From: an uncultured Arthrobacter sp.
GTDB taxonomy: Bacteria; Actinomycetota; Actinomycetes; Actinomycetales; Micrococcaceae
Direction: 5' to 3'
DNA: 35,453 bases
Assembly: GCF_902805515.1 (NCBI RefSeq)
Contig: NZ_CADCTE010000132.1
Span: forward strand, 1-35,453
The notes beneath the pieces are model-generated. The model searched no databases and was not told the origin of the DNA. It saw only the letters and a program-made list of their open reading frames with translations. Numbering within the stretch: position 1 is the first letter of the stretch; every line of letters begins with the position of its first letter. Shown here in pieces: positions 15,545 through 25,200 of the stretch. The position numbers were made by a program, and so were the translations under genes.

Positions 15545-16066
15545 ATGGCCCACCTCATCAGCATCAACGGAACCAGTCCAAGCATCGCCGGCACGGCATT
15601 CACGGCACCCACCGCCTCGATCATCGGTGATGTGGCGCTCGGTGAGTCGGCCAGCGCCTTCTATGGGGTCAGCGTGCGCGCCGATACCGCGCCCATCCGG
15701 GTGGGCCAGGGAAGCAACCTCCAGGACAATGTGGTGGTCCATGCCGATCCGGGCTTCCCCGCGACCATCGGCAGCGGAGTCAGCGTCGGCCACGGCGCCG
15801 TGGTCCACGGCTGCACCATCGAAAACGACTGCCTGATCGGCATGAACGCCACGGTGCTCAACGGGGCGGTCATCGGTTCGGAATCGCTGGTGGCCGCCGG
15901 CGCCGTCGTGCTCGAGGGGACGGTCGTCCCGCCCCGCTCGCTCGTGGCCGGCGTCCCCGGGAAGGTCCGACGGCCGCTCTCCGACGAAGAGGTGGCCGGG
16001 ATCCGGGAGAACGCTTCGAGCTACCGCAGGTTGGCACGGCAGCACCAAGCTGCGTTAACTTCTTGA
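15545..16066 (+). CDS. Gamma-carbonic-anhydrase-like left-handed beta-helix protein
   Basis: 173 residues of hexapeptide repeats (ASIIGDVALGESASAFYGVSV and following, VIGSESLVAAGAVVLEGTVV). Metal-ligand His candidates are His66 (VVVHADPG), His83 (SVGHGAVV) and His88 (VHGCTIE), the spacing seen in YrdA/PaaY/CamH-type gamma carbonic anhydrases. The C-terminal helix (LSDEEVAGIRENASSYRRLARQH) is also typical. It is a probable trimer binding Zn or Fe. Carbonic anhydrase activity is uncertain, since many members lack the proton-shuttle residues of the archaeal enzyme. The stop codon lies inside the -35 box of the ROK gene. Confidence 0.88.
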   Translation: MAHLISINGTSPSIAGTAFTAPTASIIGDVALGESASAFYGVSVRADTAPIRVGQGSNLQDNVVVHADPGFPATIGSGVSVGHGAVVHGCTIENDCLIGMNATVLNGAVIGSESLVAAGAVVLEGTVVPPRSLVAGVPGKVRRPLSDEEVAGIRENASSYRRLARQHQAALTS

Positions 16067-16091
16067 CTACAAACGGGCGCTGAGGCACCCT
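16063..16091 (+). promoter_or_regulatory. Promoter of the ROK regulator (TTGACT, 17 bases, CACCCT)
   Basis: The -35 TTGACT (16063-16068) and -10 CACCCT (16086-16091) are separated by 17 bases, and ATG 16099 follows the -10 by seven. The -35 overlaps the TGA of the preceding gene. It is the clearest sigma-A type promoter in the window and also leaderless. Confidence 0.65.
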
Positions 16092-16098
16092 TGGATAC

Positions 16099-17322
16099 AT
16101 GCGCGTAGAACCCGCCTCGACGACGAGGATCCATCCCGGCGCACTGCTTCCGCGGCCGGGATCCCAGTCAGCACTCCGGGAACAGAACCAGCAGCGCATC
16201 ATCCGGGCCCTGGTCAACGGAGGCCCCCAGACGCAGGCAGAACTTGCCCGCCAGACCGGGCTCTCGACCGCCACGGTCTCGAACATCGTCAAGGTGATGG
16301 CCGGGAGCGGGGTCGTCACCACCGCCCCCACCACGAGTTCGGGGCGGCGGGCCCTGTCCGTCATCCTCAATGACAACGGATCGGTCGCCGCCGGAATCGA
16401 CATCGGCCGCCGTCATGTGCGGGTGGTGCTCGCGGGGCTCGACTACCGCATCCTGCGCGAGCAGGCCGCAGCCCTGCCCCTCGGGCACAGCGCGGCGGAG
16501 GGCCTTCGGGTCGCCGCCGGCCTGCTCGACACGGTGCTGAGCCAGGCCGGCATCTCCCGCTCCGCGGTGCTCGGCGCAGGCATCGGCATCCCGGGCCCGA
16601 TCGACCGGCGCACCGGCACGGTGGTGCAGGGCGCGATCCTGCCCGAGTGGGTCGGGATCAACATCCGGGAGACCTTCGGGGCCCGGCTTGGCATGCCCGT
16701 CTACATCGAGAACGACGCCAACCTCGGCGCCCTGGCCCAGATCACCTGGGGCCAGCACAGCCGGGTGGAGAACCTCATGTTCATGAAGGTGGGCTCCGGC
16801 ATCGGGGCGGGCATGATCCTCAACGGCGCGCTCTTCTACGGCAATGTGGGGATCACCGGCGAGCTGGGGCACACAACGATCAGCGAGCACGGGCTGGTGT
16901 GCCGGTGCGGCAACCGCGGCTGCCTCGAGACCGTCGCCTCGACCTCCACCATGATCGAACTGCTCAACCGCGGCTCCGGCCAGCCGGTGGACACCCAGGG
17001 CATCGTCGAACTGGCCCTGGGCGGCGACACCGCGGCCCTGCGCGTGATCGACGACGCCGGGCTGGCCATCGGGCGGGCCGTGGCACATGTGGCGAACCTC
17101 ATCAATCCCGAGGTGGTCGTGATGGGCGGGCCCCTGACGGGGCTCGGGGACATCCTGCTGAACCCCATCCGCCGCGGCCTCCTGCGCCACTCCGTCCCCA
17201 TCGTTGGGGAGACGACGAGCGTTCACATGTCCGCCCTCGGTGACCGGGCCGAGGCGCTCGGGGGCGCCGCCGTCGTCCTGTCACAGCCTGCACGCGCGGC
17301 CATCCCCCTGGTCCCCTCGTAA
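16099..17322 (+). CDS. ROK-family transcriptional regulator
   Basis: 407 residues. An N-terminal winged HTH (about 25-90: [38 protein letters not shown]) precedes a ROK sugar-kinase fold. That fold has [18 protein letters not shown], the [13 protein letters not shown] segment, [10 protein letters not shown], the sugar-binding GELGH, and the zinc motif [10 protein letters not shown]. This HTH plus zinc motif marks a XylR/NagC-type repressor rather than a free kinase. It lies directly upstream of a sugar ABC operon whose promoter carries a 25-bp palindrome, so it most likely represses that importer until sugar binds. The effector sugar (xylose, glucose, galactose or other) cannot be told from sequence. 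Confidence 0.92.
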   Translation: MRVEPASTTRIHPGALLPRPGSQSALREQNQQRIIRALVNGGPQTQAELARQTGLSTATVSNIVKVMAGSGVVTTAPTTSSGRRALSVILNDNGSVAAGIDIGRRHVRVVLAGLDYRILREQAAALPLGHSAAEGLRVAAGLLDTVLSQAGISRSAVLGAGIGIPGPIDRRTGTVVQGAILPEWVGINIRETFGARLGMPVYIENDANLGALAQITWGQHSRVENLMFMKVGSGIGAGMILNGALFYGNVGITGELGHTTISEHGLVCRCGNRGCLETVASTSTMIELLNRGSGQPVDTQGIVELALGGDTAALRVIDDAGLAIGRAVAHVANLINPEVVVMGGPLTGLGDILLNPIRRGLLRHSVPIVGETTSVHMSALGDRAEALGGAAVVLSQPARAAIPLVPS

Positions 17323-17346
17323 CTGTTAGGAGTCAAAACCCTGCGT

Positions 17347-17371
17347 CTTGCGTTCAAGACTTGACGGCAAG
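17347..17371 (+). promoter_or_regulatory. 25-bp palindromic operator at the sugar ABC operon
   Basis: Half-sites CTTGCGTTCAAG and CTTGACGGCAAG flank a central A and pair at 10 of 12 positions. The right half contains the -35 hexamer TTGACG (17361-17366), so a bound repressor would block RNA polymerase. It is the probable site of the adjacent ROK protein. Confidence 0.65.
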
Positions 17372-17390
17372 CGTGGGGGCAGGGTTCAAT
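17361..17390 (+). promoter_or_regulatory. Promoter of the sugar ABC operon
   Basis: TTGACG (17361-17366) and TTCAAT (17385-17390) are spaced by 18 bases, ahead of a leader of roughly 55 bases that ends in GGGAGG before ATG 17451. Confidence 0.5.
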
Positions 17391-17450
17391 TCTTTTGGGT
17401 CGCTTGGAGGGCCCGTTACGAGACAACGCCGTCATTGCCGGGAGGCTTCA

Positions 17451-18989
17451 ATGGAGAACCACACAATCCTTGAGATGCGATCGATCACCAAGGAATTCCC
17501 TGGCGTCAAGGCCCTCTCCGATGTTTCGATCACTGTGCGTGCCGGCGAGATCCATGCGATCTGCGGCGAGAACGGCGCCGGCAAGTCCACCCTGATGAAG
17601 GTCCTCTCCGGCCTCTACCCCTACGGGGACTACTCCGGATCGATCATCTTCCAGGGCGAGGAGGTCCAGTTCAAGGACATCCGCTCCAGCGAGGCCGCCG
17701 GCATCGTCATCATCCACCAGGAACTGGCCCTCATTCCCGAGCTCTCCATCGCCGAAAACATCTTCCTGGGCAACGAGCCGACCCGCTTCGGAGTCATCGA
17801 CTGGGACAAGGTCAACCGTGAAACCCTCGAACTGATGGCCCGGGTGGGACTCTCCGAGGACCCCACCACCAAGATCAAGGACATCGGCGTCGGCAAGCAG
17901 CAGCTCGTCGAGATCGCCAAGGCGCTCAGCAAGTCGGTCAGGCTGCTCATCCTCGACGAGCCCACCGCCGCCCTGAACGAGACCGACTCCCAGCACCTCC
18001 TGGACCTCATGTCCGGGCTGCGCTCCAAGGGCATCTCGTGCATCATGATCTCCCACAAGCTCAACGAGATCGAGCAGATCGCCGACTCGATCACGATCAT
18101 CCGCGACGGCAAGTCGATCGAGACCCTCCATGTAAAGGAGGACGGCGTCGATGAGGACCGCATCATCCGCGGCATGGTCGGCCGTTCGCTCGAATCCCGC
18201 TTCCCGGACCACACCCCAAAGCTGGGCGAGGTGTTCTTCGAGGTGCGCGACTGGACCGTCGGCCACCCCTCGGTCCCGGACCGGCTCGTCGCCAAGGGGT
18301 CGAACTTCCACGTGCGACGCGGTGAGATCGTCGGCTTCGCCGGCCTCATGGGCGCCGGGCGCACCGAACTCGCGCGCTCCGTCTTCGGCCGCTCCTACGG
18401 AAACTTCAAGTCCGGCCAGATCTTCATCAACGGCAAGGAGGTGACGCTGAAGTCGGTTCCCCAGGCCATCGAGGCCGGTCTGGCGTACGTCACCGAGGAC
18501 CGCAAGTCCCTCGGCCTGAACCTGCTCGACGACATCAAGTCGACCACCGTCTCGGCGAACCTGAAGAAGATCACCCGCAACCTCGTCGTCGACAAGGACG
18601 AGGAGTTCCGGATCGCCGAGGAATACCGGAAATCGCTGCGCACGAAGACGCCGAGCGTCAATGAAGGCGTCGCAAAGCTCTCGGGCGGGAACCAGCAGAA
18701 GGTGGTCCTGTCGAAATGGATGTTCACCGATCCCGAACTGCTCATCCTCGATGAGCCCACCCGCGGGATCGACGTCGGCGCCAAGTTCGAGATCTACGGG
18801 ATTATCCAGCGCCTCGCGTCGCAGGGCAAGGGAGTCATCGTCATCTCGTCGGAGCTTCCCGAACTGCTCGGGCTGTCCGACCGTATCTACACGATTTTCG
18901 AGGGTGCCATCACGGGTGAGATTTCCCGGGAGGACGCCAGCCAGGAATCCCTCATGAAACTGATGACCGCCAGCAAAAAAGCTGCCTGA
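17451..18989 (+). CDS. gguA: Monosaccharide ABC importer, duplicated ATP-binding subunit
   Basis: 512 residues, two fused ATPase halves as in XylG/GguA/MmsA. The first half has Walker [10 protein letters not shown] (39-47), Q-loop IIHQELALI, a variant signature [15 protein letters not shown], Walker [12 protein letters not shown] and switch His in [10 protein letters not shown]. The second half has a degenerate Walker A ([16 protein letters not shown]), signature [14 protein letters not shown] and [16 protein letters not shown]. Only one site is likely to be fully active, as usual in sugar importers. ATG 17451 follows GGGAGG. It couples to the permease 23 bases downstream. The sugar is probably a hexose or pentose. 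Confidence 0.92.
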   Translation: MENHTILEMRSITKEFPGVKALSDVSITVRAGEIHAICGENGAGKSTLMKVLSGLYPYGDYSGSIIFQGEEVQFKDIRSSEAAGIVIIHQELALIPELSIAENIFLGNEPTRFGVIDWDKVNRETLELMARVGLSEDPTTKIKDIGVGKQQLVEIAKALSKSVRLLILDEPTAALNETDSQHLLDLMSGLRSKGISCIMISHKLNEIEQIADSITIIRDGKSIETLHVKEDGVDEDRIIRGMVGRSLESRFPDHTPKLGEVFFEVRDWTVGHPSVPDRLVAKGSNFHVRRGEIVGFAGLMGAGRTELARSVFGRSYGNFKSGQIFINGKEVTLKSVPQAIEAGLAYVTEDRKSLGLNLLDDIKSTTVSANLKKITRNLVVDKDEEFRIAEEYRKSLRTKTPSVNEGVAKLSGGNQQKVVLSKWMFTDPELLILDEPTRGIDVGAKFEIYGIIQRLASQGKGVIVISSELPELLGLSDRIYTIFEGAITGEISREDASQESLMKLMTASKKAA

Positions 18990-19012
18990 CCGAAGCCCCT
19001 AGGACGCTAACC

Positions 19013-20305
19013 ATGAATTCCATCAAGAAAATCTTCGGCGGAGACACCCGCCAGTTCGGGATGATCTTCGCGTTGATCGCGCTGGTCATCTTCTTCCAGT
19101 GGCAGACCGGAGGCAAGACGCTCACCTCCGGCAACATGATGAACCTCTTCAACGGCAACTCCTACATCCTGATCCTCGCGATCGGGATGGTGCTGGTCAT
19201 CATCGCCGGGCACATCGACCTCTCCGTGGGGTCCGTGGCGGCCTTCGCCGGGATCGTCGTGGCCATCGCCATGCGCGACTGGGGCCTGCCGTGGTTCGGC
19301 GGGATCCTCGTCGGCCTGCTCCTGGGCGCGGTGATCGGGGCCTGGCAGGGCTTCTGGGTCGCGTACGTCGGGATACCGGCGTTCATCGTCACCCTGGCCG
19401 GCATGCTGCTTTTCCGCGGCGCCAACCAGTTCGTCGGCAAGTCCAACACCGTCCCCGTGCCCGAACCCTTCCAGTACATCGGTTCCGGCTACCTCCCCGA
19501 GGTCGGCCCGGTCACCGGGTACAACAACCTCACCGTCCTGCTGGGTCTGCTCCTCGTCGCCTTCGTCATCTACAGCGAGCTCCGCAGCCGCAAGCGTCTG
19601 GCCCGGGTCGGCGCCGAGGTCCCCGAGATGTGGGTCTCCCTCGTGAAGGTCGGCCTGATCTCCGCAGCCATCCTGTACGCGACCTATCTGTTCGCCACCG
19701 GCCGCCCCGGCACCTCCTTCCCCGTCCCCGGCCTGATCCTCGCCGCCCTGGTGGTCATCTTCGGCTTCATCTCCAACAAGACCATCGCCGGCCGCCACGT
19801 GTACGCCGTCGGTGGCAACCGGCATGCCGCTGAACTCTCCGGAGTCCAGAGCAAGAAGGTCAACTTCATGGTCATGATGAACATGTCCATCCTCGCGGCC
19901 CTCGCCGGCATGATCTTCGTCGGGCGCTCCACCGCTTCCGGCCCGTTCGACGGCGTCGGCTGGGAGCTTGACGCGATCGCCGCGGTCTTCATCGGTGGCG
20001 CAGCGGTGACCGGCGGCGTGGGCACGGTCATCGGCTCAATCATCGGCGGCCTGGTGATGGCCGTACTGAACAACGGCCTGCAGCTGCTGGGCATCGGCGC
20101 GGACATGACCCAGATCATCAAGGGTCTCGTGCTGCTCGTCGCCGTCGCCTTCGACGTCTACAACAAAACCCAGGGCAAGCCCTCGATCACCGGCCTCCTG
20201 ACCCGCAACTTCGGCAACAGGTCCAAGCCGGACCAGCCGAGCGAGGTGCGCAGCCCCGACAGCGAGCAGGCGATCTCCACCAAGGAGGTCATCTCCAAGT
20301 CCTGA
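19013..20305 (+). CDS. gguB: Monosaccharide ABC importer permease
   Basis: 430 residues, longer than RbsC but normal for the GguB/XylH/MmsB group. About ten helices are seen, among them ALIALVIFFQW and YILILAIGMVLVIIAGHIDLSVGSVAAFAG; the latter is the family signature (GHIDLSVGS). Near the end are GIGADMTQIIKGLVLLVAVAFDVY and a hydrophilic tail. The EAA-like contact with the ATPase is around NRHAAELSGV. It is co-transcribed with the ATPase upstream and the binding protein downstream. The ribosome site is weak (CTAGGACG). Confidence 0.92.
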   Translation: MNSIKKIFGGDTRQFGMIFALIALVIFFQWQTGGKTLTSGNMMNLFNGNSYILILAIGMVLVIIAGHIDLSVGSVAAFAGIVVAIAMRDWGLPWFGGILVGLLLGAVIGAWQGFWVAYVGIPAFIVTLAGMLLFRGANQFVGKSNTVPVPEPFQYIGSGYLPEVGPVTGYNNLTVLLGLLLVAFVIYSELRSRKRLARVGAEVPEMWVSLVKVGLISAAILYATYLFATGRPGTSFPVPGLILAALVVIFGFISNKTIAGRHVYAVGGNRHAAELSGVQSKKVNFMVMMNMSILAALAGMIFVGRSTASGPFDGVGWELDAIAAVFIGGAAVTGGVGTVIGSIIGGLVMAVLNNGLQLLGIGADMTQIIKGLVLLVAVAFDVYNKTQGKPSITGLLTRNFGNRSKPDQPSEVRSPDSEQAISTKEVISKS

Positions 20306-20379
20306 CGGCCGGCACCTTCACGGTGGCGTCCGACAAGTTTCAACCGTCCGAAAAAAGCAAGCTAAAGAAAGAGAATGGA

Positions 20380-21489
20380 ATGCGTAATTTCGCAAAATCC
20401 TTTGCGGCAGTCGCTGCAATCTCGGCGCTCGCGCTGACCTCCTGTGGCCGTGAAGATCCGGGCACCGGCAACGAGGGCGGCGGTGGCGGCGGCGGCGAAG
20501 CGGCCTCCGGAGGCTTCGAGGAGGGTGCCCCAATCGGCGTCGCCCTGCCCCAGAAGACCTCGGAGAACTGGGTCCTGGCCGAGCAGCTGTTCAACGACGG
20601 CCTGACCGAGGCCGGTTACGAGCCCGACGTGCAGTTCGCCAACGGCGGCGTCTCGGAGCAGCAGAACCAGATCAACTCCATGATCACCAACGGCGTCGAG
20701 GTCCTGATCGTCGGTGCCATCGACGGCGCCCAGCTGGGCAGCCAGCTGCAGGAGGCCGCCGATGCCGGCATCACCGTCATCGCGTATGACCGCCTCCTGA
20801 CCAACACGGAGAACGTCGACTACTACGTGGCCTACGACAACTTCCAGGTCGGCGAGCTCCAGGGCCAGGCCCTGCTCGACGGAATGGCCGAGAAGGGTGA
20901 AGGCCCGTACAACATCGAGCTGTTCGCCGGGTCCCCCGATGACGCCAACGCCCAGGTCTTCTTCGACGGTGCGATGAGCATCCTCCAGCCGAAGATCGAC
21001 GACGGCACGCTGAACGTCGTCTCCGGCCAGGTCGAGTTCAACCAGGCCGTCACCCAGGGCTGGAAGGCGGAGAACGCCCAGCGCCGCATGGACACCCTGC
21101 TCTCCGGCAACTACGACTCCGAGGAACTCCACGGCGTCCTGTCCCCCAACGACACCCTGGCCCGCGCCATCCTCAACTCGGTGAAGGACGCTGGCAAGGA
21201 CATCCCCGTCGTCACCGGCCAGGACTCCGAGGTTGAATCGGTGAAGTCGATCATCGCCGGCGAGCAGTACTCGACCATCAACAAGGACACCCGCGACCTG
21301 GTGGAGCACTCCATCACCATGGTCGAAGGCCTTGCTGCCGGCGAGGAGCTGGAAGTCAACGACGAAGAGTCCTACGACAACGGCGTGAAGGTCGTTCCGG
21401 CCTACCTGCTCGAGCCGCAGATCGTCACCAAGGAAAACGCAGCAGAGGCCTACGCCGACGATCCCACGCTCTCCGAGCTCGTCAAGTAA
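20380..21489 (+). CDS. chvE: Sugar-binding lipoprotein of the ABC importer (ChvE-like)
   Basis: 369 residues. A lipoprotein signal (MRNFAKS, hydrophobic core, lipobox LTSC with Cys22) is followed by a Gly-rich linker and a periplasmic-binding-protein fold of the ChvE/XylF type: IGVALPQKTSENWVLAEQLF, NQINSMITNGVEVLIVGAIDG, GITVIAYDRLL, YYVAYDNFQVGELQGQAL and GVLSPNDTLARAIL. ATG 20380 is chosen for the GAAAGAG before it and because the signal begins there; the frame stays open 19 codons further up without a signal-like start. It is the last gene of the operon, 74 bases after the permease. A strong terminator follows. Confidence 0.92.
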   Translation: MRNFAKSFAAVAAISALALTSCGREDPGTGNEGGGGGGGEAASGGFEEGAPIGVALPQKTSENWVLAEQLFNDGLTEAGYEPDVQFANGGVSEQQNQINSMITNGVEVLIVGAIDGAQLGSQLQEAADAGITVIAYDRLLTNTENVDYYVAYDNFQVGELQGQALLDGMAEKGEGPYNIELFAGSPDDANAQVFFDGAMSILQPKIDDGTLNVVSGQVEFNQAVTQGWKAENAQRRMDTLLSGNYDSEELHGVLSPNDTLARAILNSVKDAGKDIPVVTGQDSEVESVKSIIAGEQYSTINKDTRDLVEHSITMVEGLAAGEELEVNDEESYDNGVKVVPAYLLEPQIVTKENAAEAYADDPTLSELVK

Positions 21490-21526
21490 CCTCCCAGGAT
21501 CCGGCCCGGCAACGGGCTGAACGGGG

Positions 21527-21566
21527 AATCCCGGTACCGCCTTGGCGGTACCGGGATTTCTTTTTG
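21527..21566 (+). terminator. Strong intrinsic terminator of the sugar ABC operon
   Basis: Perfect arms 21527-21541 and 21544-21558 (15 bp) form a tight hairpin, followed by TTTCTTTTT. This is a textbook factor-independent terminator 37 bases after the binding-protein stop. Confidence 0.92.
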
Positions 21567-21631
21567 CCCGCCGGACACCGGACCGGACCGGACAACTGAC
21601 TGAATAACCGGCTGGACAACCGACCAGACGG

Positions 21632-21659
21632 CGGTGCGGGCCCGGATACGGTGCGGGCC
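21632..21659 (+). repeat. Direct repeat upstream of the Gfo/Idh gene
   Basis: CGGTGCGGGCC occurs at 21632-21642 and 21649-21659, separated by six bases (period 17), about 50 bases before the gene start. It could be a pair of regulator half-sites or chance in GC-rich DNA. Confidence 0.35.
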
Positions 21660-21708
21660 GGAGACAGCGGCGCTGGACCGCGGCGGCTTTCGCCGAAAGG
21701 ATGAGGTC

Positions 21709-22791
21709 ATGACACCTCACCAGCGATTCGTTGTCCAGCCTCCCTGCGCCGTGCCCGGGGCGCCCAGCCCCCTGGCGGCCACCGGCCGCCCCCTGCGGTG
21801 GGGAGTCGTGGCCACCGGCGGCATCGCCTCGAAGGTCACCGCCGACATCGCCCTGCTCGAGGACGCCGTCCTGCATGCCGTAAGCTCCCGCAGCGCCGAC
21901 CGGGCCCGGGAGTTCGCCGAACGTTTCGGTTTCGCCGCCAGCTACGGGGACGACGGCGGGGTGCCCGGCTACCAGCAGCTCTTCGACGACCCGGACGTCG
22001 ACGTCGTCTACGTCACCACGCCGCACGCACAGCACTTCGAGGTGGCCCGGGCCGCCCTGGCCGGCGGCAAGCACGTCCTGTGCGAGAAGCCCTTCACCGT
22101 CAACGCGGCCGAGGCCGGCGCCCTGATCGATCTCGCCGCAGCCCGCGGCCTATTCCTGATGGAGGCGGTGTGGACGCGCTTCCTGCCCAGCGTCAACCGC
22201 GCCCTGGACATTCTCGCCTCCGGCGAACTGGGCGAAATCCGCTGGGTGCAGGCCGACCTCGGCTTCCCCGCCGGCTACAACCCGTCAAGCCGGATCTGGG
22301 ACCCGGCCGCCGGCGGCGGAGCGCTGCTCGACCTCACCGTGTACCCCCTCACGTGGGCCGTCGGTGCCCTCGGCTTCCCCTCGTCGGTCTCCGCCTCCGG
22401 GGAACTGAACGGGGACGGTGTGGACGTCCAGAACGCCGTGACGCTCAGCTACGAAGGGGGCGCCCAGGCCCAGCTGACCTCCTCCCTCGGCGCCCTGGGC
22501 CCGGCCGCCGCCACCGTGGCCGGCAGCGGCGGCTGGCTGCGCACCGGCGGCGGGCCGCTCCACAACCCGCGCGAGCTCACGGTCCAGCCGCAGGGCGGCG
22601 AGCTGCGGACCGAAACCTTCGACTCCGTGGGTGCCGGGTACACCTACGAGCTGCGGGAGACCACCCGCTGCATCCAGGCCGGGCTGCTCGAGAGCCCCAC
22701 CATGCCGCTGGCGGACACGCTCACCACCATGCACCTGCTTGACGGCGTCCGGGCCCAGCTGGGGCTGCGCTACGCCAACGATTCGGTGTAG
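21709..22791 (+). CDS. Gfo/Idh/MocA-family oxidoreductase
   Basis: 360 residues. The N-terminal Rossmann fold begins with RWGVVATGGIASKVTADI and contains VDVVYVTTPHAQHFEVARAAL and the family hallmark HVLCEKPF. The C-terminal domain begins around FLMEAVWTRFLPSV, which also occurs in trans-dihydrodiol dehydrogenase-type members. It should be an NAD(P)-dependent sugar or polyol dehydrogenase. ATG 21709 is chosen because AAGGATGAGG lies just before it. It follows the sugar importer but sits behind that operon's terminator, so its link to the imported sugar is only positional. Confidence 0.88.
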   Translation: MTPHQRFVVQPPCAVPGAPSPLAATGRPLRWGVVATGGIASKVTADIALLEDAVLHAVSSRSADRAREFAERFGFAASYGDDGGVPGYQQLFDDPDVDVVYVTTPHAQHFEVARAALAGGKHVLCEKPFTVNAAEAGALIDLAAARGLFLMEAVWTRFLPSVNRALDILASGELGEIRWVQADLGFPAGYNPSSRIWDPAAGGGALLDLTVYPLTWAVGALGFPSSVSASGELNGDGVDVQNAVTLSYEGGAQAQLTSSLGALGPAAATVAGSGGWLRTGGGPLHNPRELTVQPQGGELRTETFDSVGAGYTYELRETTRCIQAGLLESPTMPLADTLTTMHLLDGVRAQLGLRYANDSV

Positions 22792-22808
22792 CGCCGTCCG
22801 TTCAACCC

Positions 22809-22844
22809 AAAAGGCCGCCCCCGCGGAGGCGGGAGCGGCCTTTT
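22809..22844. terminator. Bidirectional terminator between the Gfo/Idh gene and icd
   Basis: AAAAGGCCGC (22809-22818) pairs with GCGGCCTTTT (22835-22844), with an inner CCCGC/GCGGG stem. A T-run on one strand and an A-run on the other let it serve both convergent genes. Confidence 0.9.
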
Positions 22845-22882
22845 GATTGATCGGTTGCCGGGCGTTGCAGCCGGGCAGCCCG

Positions 22883-25105
22883 TCAGGCGGCGAGGATCGC
22901 CAGGACCTCCTGGAGCTTCTGCGACGGACGCATCGCGGAGGCCACCTTGGTGACGTCGGGGTGGTAGTAACCGGCGATGTCAACGGGCGAACCCTGCACG
23001 GCGAGGAGTTCGTCGACGATCGTGTCCTCATTGGATGCCAGCGCCTCGGCCACCACGGAGAAGGCCTGCGCCAGTTCGGTGTCCTCGGTCTGCTGGGCGA
23101 GTTCCTGCGCCCAGTACCGCGCCAGGTAGAAGTGGCTGCCGCGGTTGTCGATCTCGCCGACCCGGCGGCTCGGCGACTTGTTCTCGAGCAGGAACGTGCC
23201 GGTGGCCCGGTCAAGGGTGTCGGCGAGGATCTGCGCGCGCGCATTTCCGGTCGACACCGCGAGGTGCTCGAAACTCACGGCGAGGGCGAGGAACTCGCCG
23301 AGGCTGTCCCAGCGGAGGTGGTTTTCCTTCAGGAACTGCTGGACGTGCTTCGGCGCCGACCCGCCGGCGCCGGTCTCGAAGAGTCCGCCGCCGTTCATGA
23401 GGGGAACCACCGAAAGCATCTTGGCGCTGGTCCCCAGTTCGAGGATGGGGAACAGGTCCGTGAGGTAATCGCGCAGGACGTTGCCTGACACCGAGATGGT
23501 GTCCTCTCCCCTGCGGATCCGCTCCAGCGTGAAGGCCGTGGCCTTCTCCGGGGTCATAATCTCGAGCTGCAGGCCCTCGGTGTCGTGCTCCCCGAGGTAC
23601 TCCCGGACCTTGGCGATGAGGGTGGCGTCGTGGGCGCGGGACTCGTCGAGCCAGAACACGGCGGGCGTTCCCGACGCACGCGCGCGCGTCACGGCGAGCT
23701 TGACCCAGTCGCGGATGGGCGCATCCTTGGTCTGGCAGGCCCGCCAGATGTCACCCGGCTGGACCTCGTGCTCGAGAAGGACGGTTCCCTCGCTGTCGAG
23801 GACCTGCACGGTGCCGGCGTCCTGAATCTCGAAGGTCTTGTCGTGGCTGCCGTATTCCTCGGCGGCCTGCGCCATCAGTCCGACGTTCGGGACGGTGCCC
23901 ATGGTGGTGGGGTCGAAGGCGCCGTTGGCCCGGCAGTCATCGAGGACGGCGGTGTAGATGCCGGCGTAGCTGCTGTCGGGGATGACTGCGAGCGTGTCGG
24001 CTTCCGACCCGTCCGGTCCCCACATGTGTCCGGAGCTGCGGATCATCGCCGGCATGGAGGCGTCAACGATCACGTCGCTGGGGACGTGGAGGTTGGTGAT
24101 GCCCTTGTCCGAGTCGACCATGGCCAGCTTCGGGCCCTCGGCCATGCCCTTCTCGATGGCGGCCTTCACTCCGTCGCGCACGTCGGCGGGCAGCTTGTCG
24201 AGGCCGTTGAGGATCGAGGCGAGCCCGTTGCTCGGGCTGAGGCCGGCGGCGGCCAGCTGGTCGCCGTAGGTGGCGAACAGCTCGGGCAGGAAGGCCTTCA
24301 CCACGTGCCCGAAGATGATGGGGTCCGAGACCTTCATCATCGTGGCCTTCAGGTGCACCGAGAACAGCAGGTCCTCCTGCTTCGCGAGGGCGACCTGTGC
24401 CTTCAGGAACGCGTCGAGGGCGGCCGCGCGCATCACGGTGCCGTCCACCACCTCACCGGCGAGGACGGGGACGGACTCCTTCAGGACGGTGGTGGCGCCG
24501 TCGGCGTCGACGAACTGGATCCGGAGGGTGTCCTCGGCGTCGAGCACGACCGACTTCTCGTTCGACCGGAAGTCGTCGGCACCCATGGAGGCCACGCGGG
24601 TCTTCGACTCCGGCGTCCAGGCGCCCATGCTGTGGGGGTTCTGGCGGGCGAAGTTCTTCACCGAGGCGGGGGCCCGCCGGTCCGAGTTGCCTTCGCGCAG
24701 GACGGGGTTGACGGCGCTGCCCTTGACCTTGTCGTAGCGGGCGCGGGCTTCCTTCTCCTCGTCGGTGGAGGGGGAGTCCGGATAGTCGGGCAGCGCGTAG
24801 CCCTGGCCCTGCAGCTCGGCGATCGCGGCCTTCAGCTGTGGGATCGAGGCGCTGATGTTGGGCAGCTTGATGATGTTCGCCTCGGGGGTCTTTGCGAGGG
24901 CACCGAGTTCGGCCAGCGCGTCGGGCACCTGCTGGTCCTCGGTGAGGCGGTCGCCGAAGAGCGAGAGGATGCGGCCCGAGAGCGAGATGTCGCGGGTTTC
25001 GATGTCCACTCCGGCCGTCGAGGCGAACGCCTCGATGATCGGCAGGAATGAGTACGTTGCCAGCATGGGCGCTTCATCGGTGTGGGTGTAAATGATCTTG
25101 GCCAT
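22883..25105 (-). CDS. icd: Isocitrate dehydrogenase (NADP), monomeric type
   Basis: 740 residues, the characteristic length of monomeric IDH (about 740, not the 420 of the dimeric enzyme). It starts [24 protein letters not shown]. It contains the IDH-II landmarks [49 protein letters not shown] and [40 protein letters not shown]. It oxidises isocitrate to 2-oxoglutarate with NADP in the TCA cycle. ATG 25105 has AGGGAGA five bases upstream; the open frame extends 24 codons more but contains a repeated HPKTP-like stretch made by a 15-bp tandem duplication (25119-25148). A likely -10, TAGGTT, lies near 25180. Confidence 0.97.
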   Translation of the reverse strand: MAKIIYTHTDEAPMLATYSFLPIIEAFASTAGVDIETRDISLSGRILSLFGDRLTEDQQVPDALAELGALAKTPEANIIKLPNISASIPQLKAAIAELQGQGYALPDYPDSPSTDEEKEARARYDKVKGSAVNPVLREGNSDRRAPASVKNFARQNPHSMGAWTPESKTRVASMGADDFRSNEKSVVLDAEDTLRIQFVDADGATTVLKESVPVLAGEVVDGTVMRAAALDAFLKAQVALAKQEDLLFSVHLKATMMKVSDPIIFGHVVKAFLPELFATYGDQLAAAGLSPSNGLASILNGLDKLPADVRDGVKAAIEKGMAEGPKLAMVDSDKGITNLHVPSDVIVDASMPAMIRSSGHMWGPDGSEADTLAVIPDSSYAGIYTAVLDDCRANGAFDPTTMGTVPNVGLMAQAAEEYGSHDKTFEIQDAGTVQVLDSEGTVLLEHEVQPGDIWRACQTKDAPIRDWVKLAVTRARASGTPAVFWLDESRAHDATLIAKVREYLGEHDTEGLQLEIMTPEKATAFTLERIRRGEDTISVSGNVLRDYLTDLFPILELGTSAKMLSVVPLMNGGGLFETGAGGSAPKHVQQFLKENHLRWDSLGEFLALAVSFEHLAVSTGNARAQILADTLDRATGTFLLENKSPSRRVGEIDNRGSHFYLARYWAQELAQQTEDTELAQAFSVVAEALASNEDTIVDELLAVQGSPVDIAGYYHPDVTKVASAMRPSQKLQEVLAILAA

Positions 25106-25118
25106 TGGCGTCTCCCTG

Positions 25119-25148
25119 GGAGTCTTCGGATGCGGAGTCTTCGGATGC
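25119..25148. repeat. 15-bp tandem duplication in the icd leader
   Basis: GGAGTCTTCGGATGC occurs twice head to tail (25119-25133 and 25134-25148) just upstream of the icd ribosome site. It looks like a recent slippage duplication. Confidence 0.7.
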
Positions 25149-25200
25149 TGTGGATTGTGGGTATTCCTCGGTTCCAACCTACCCGAGGGGCCCGCCGGGG

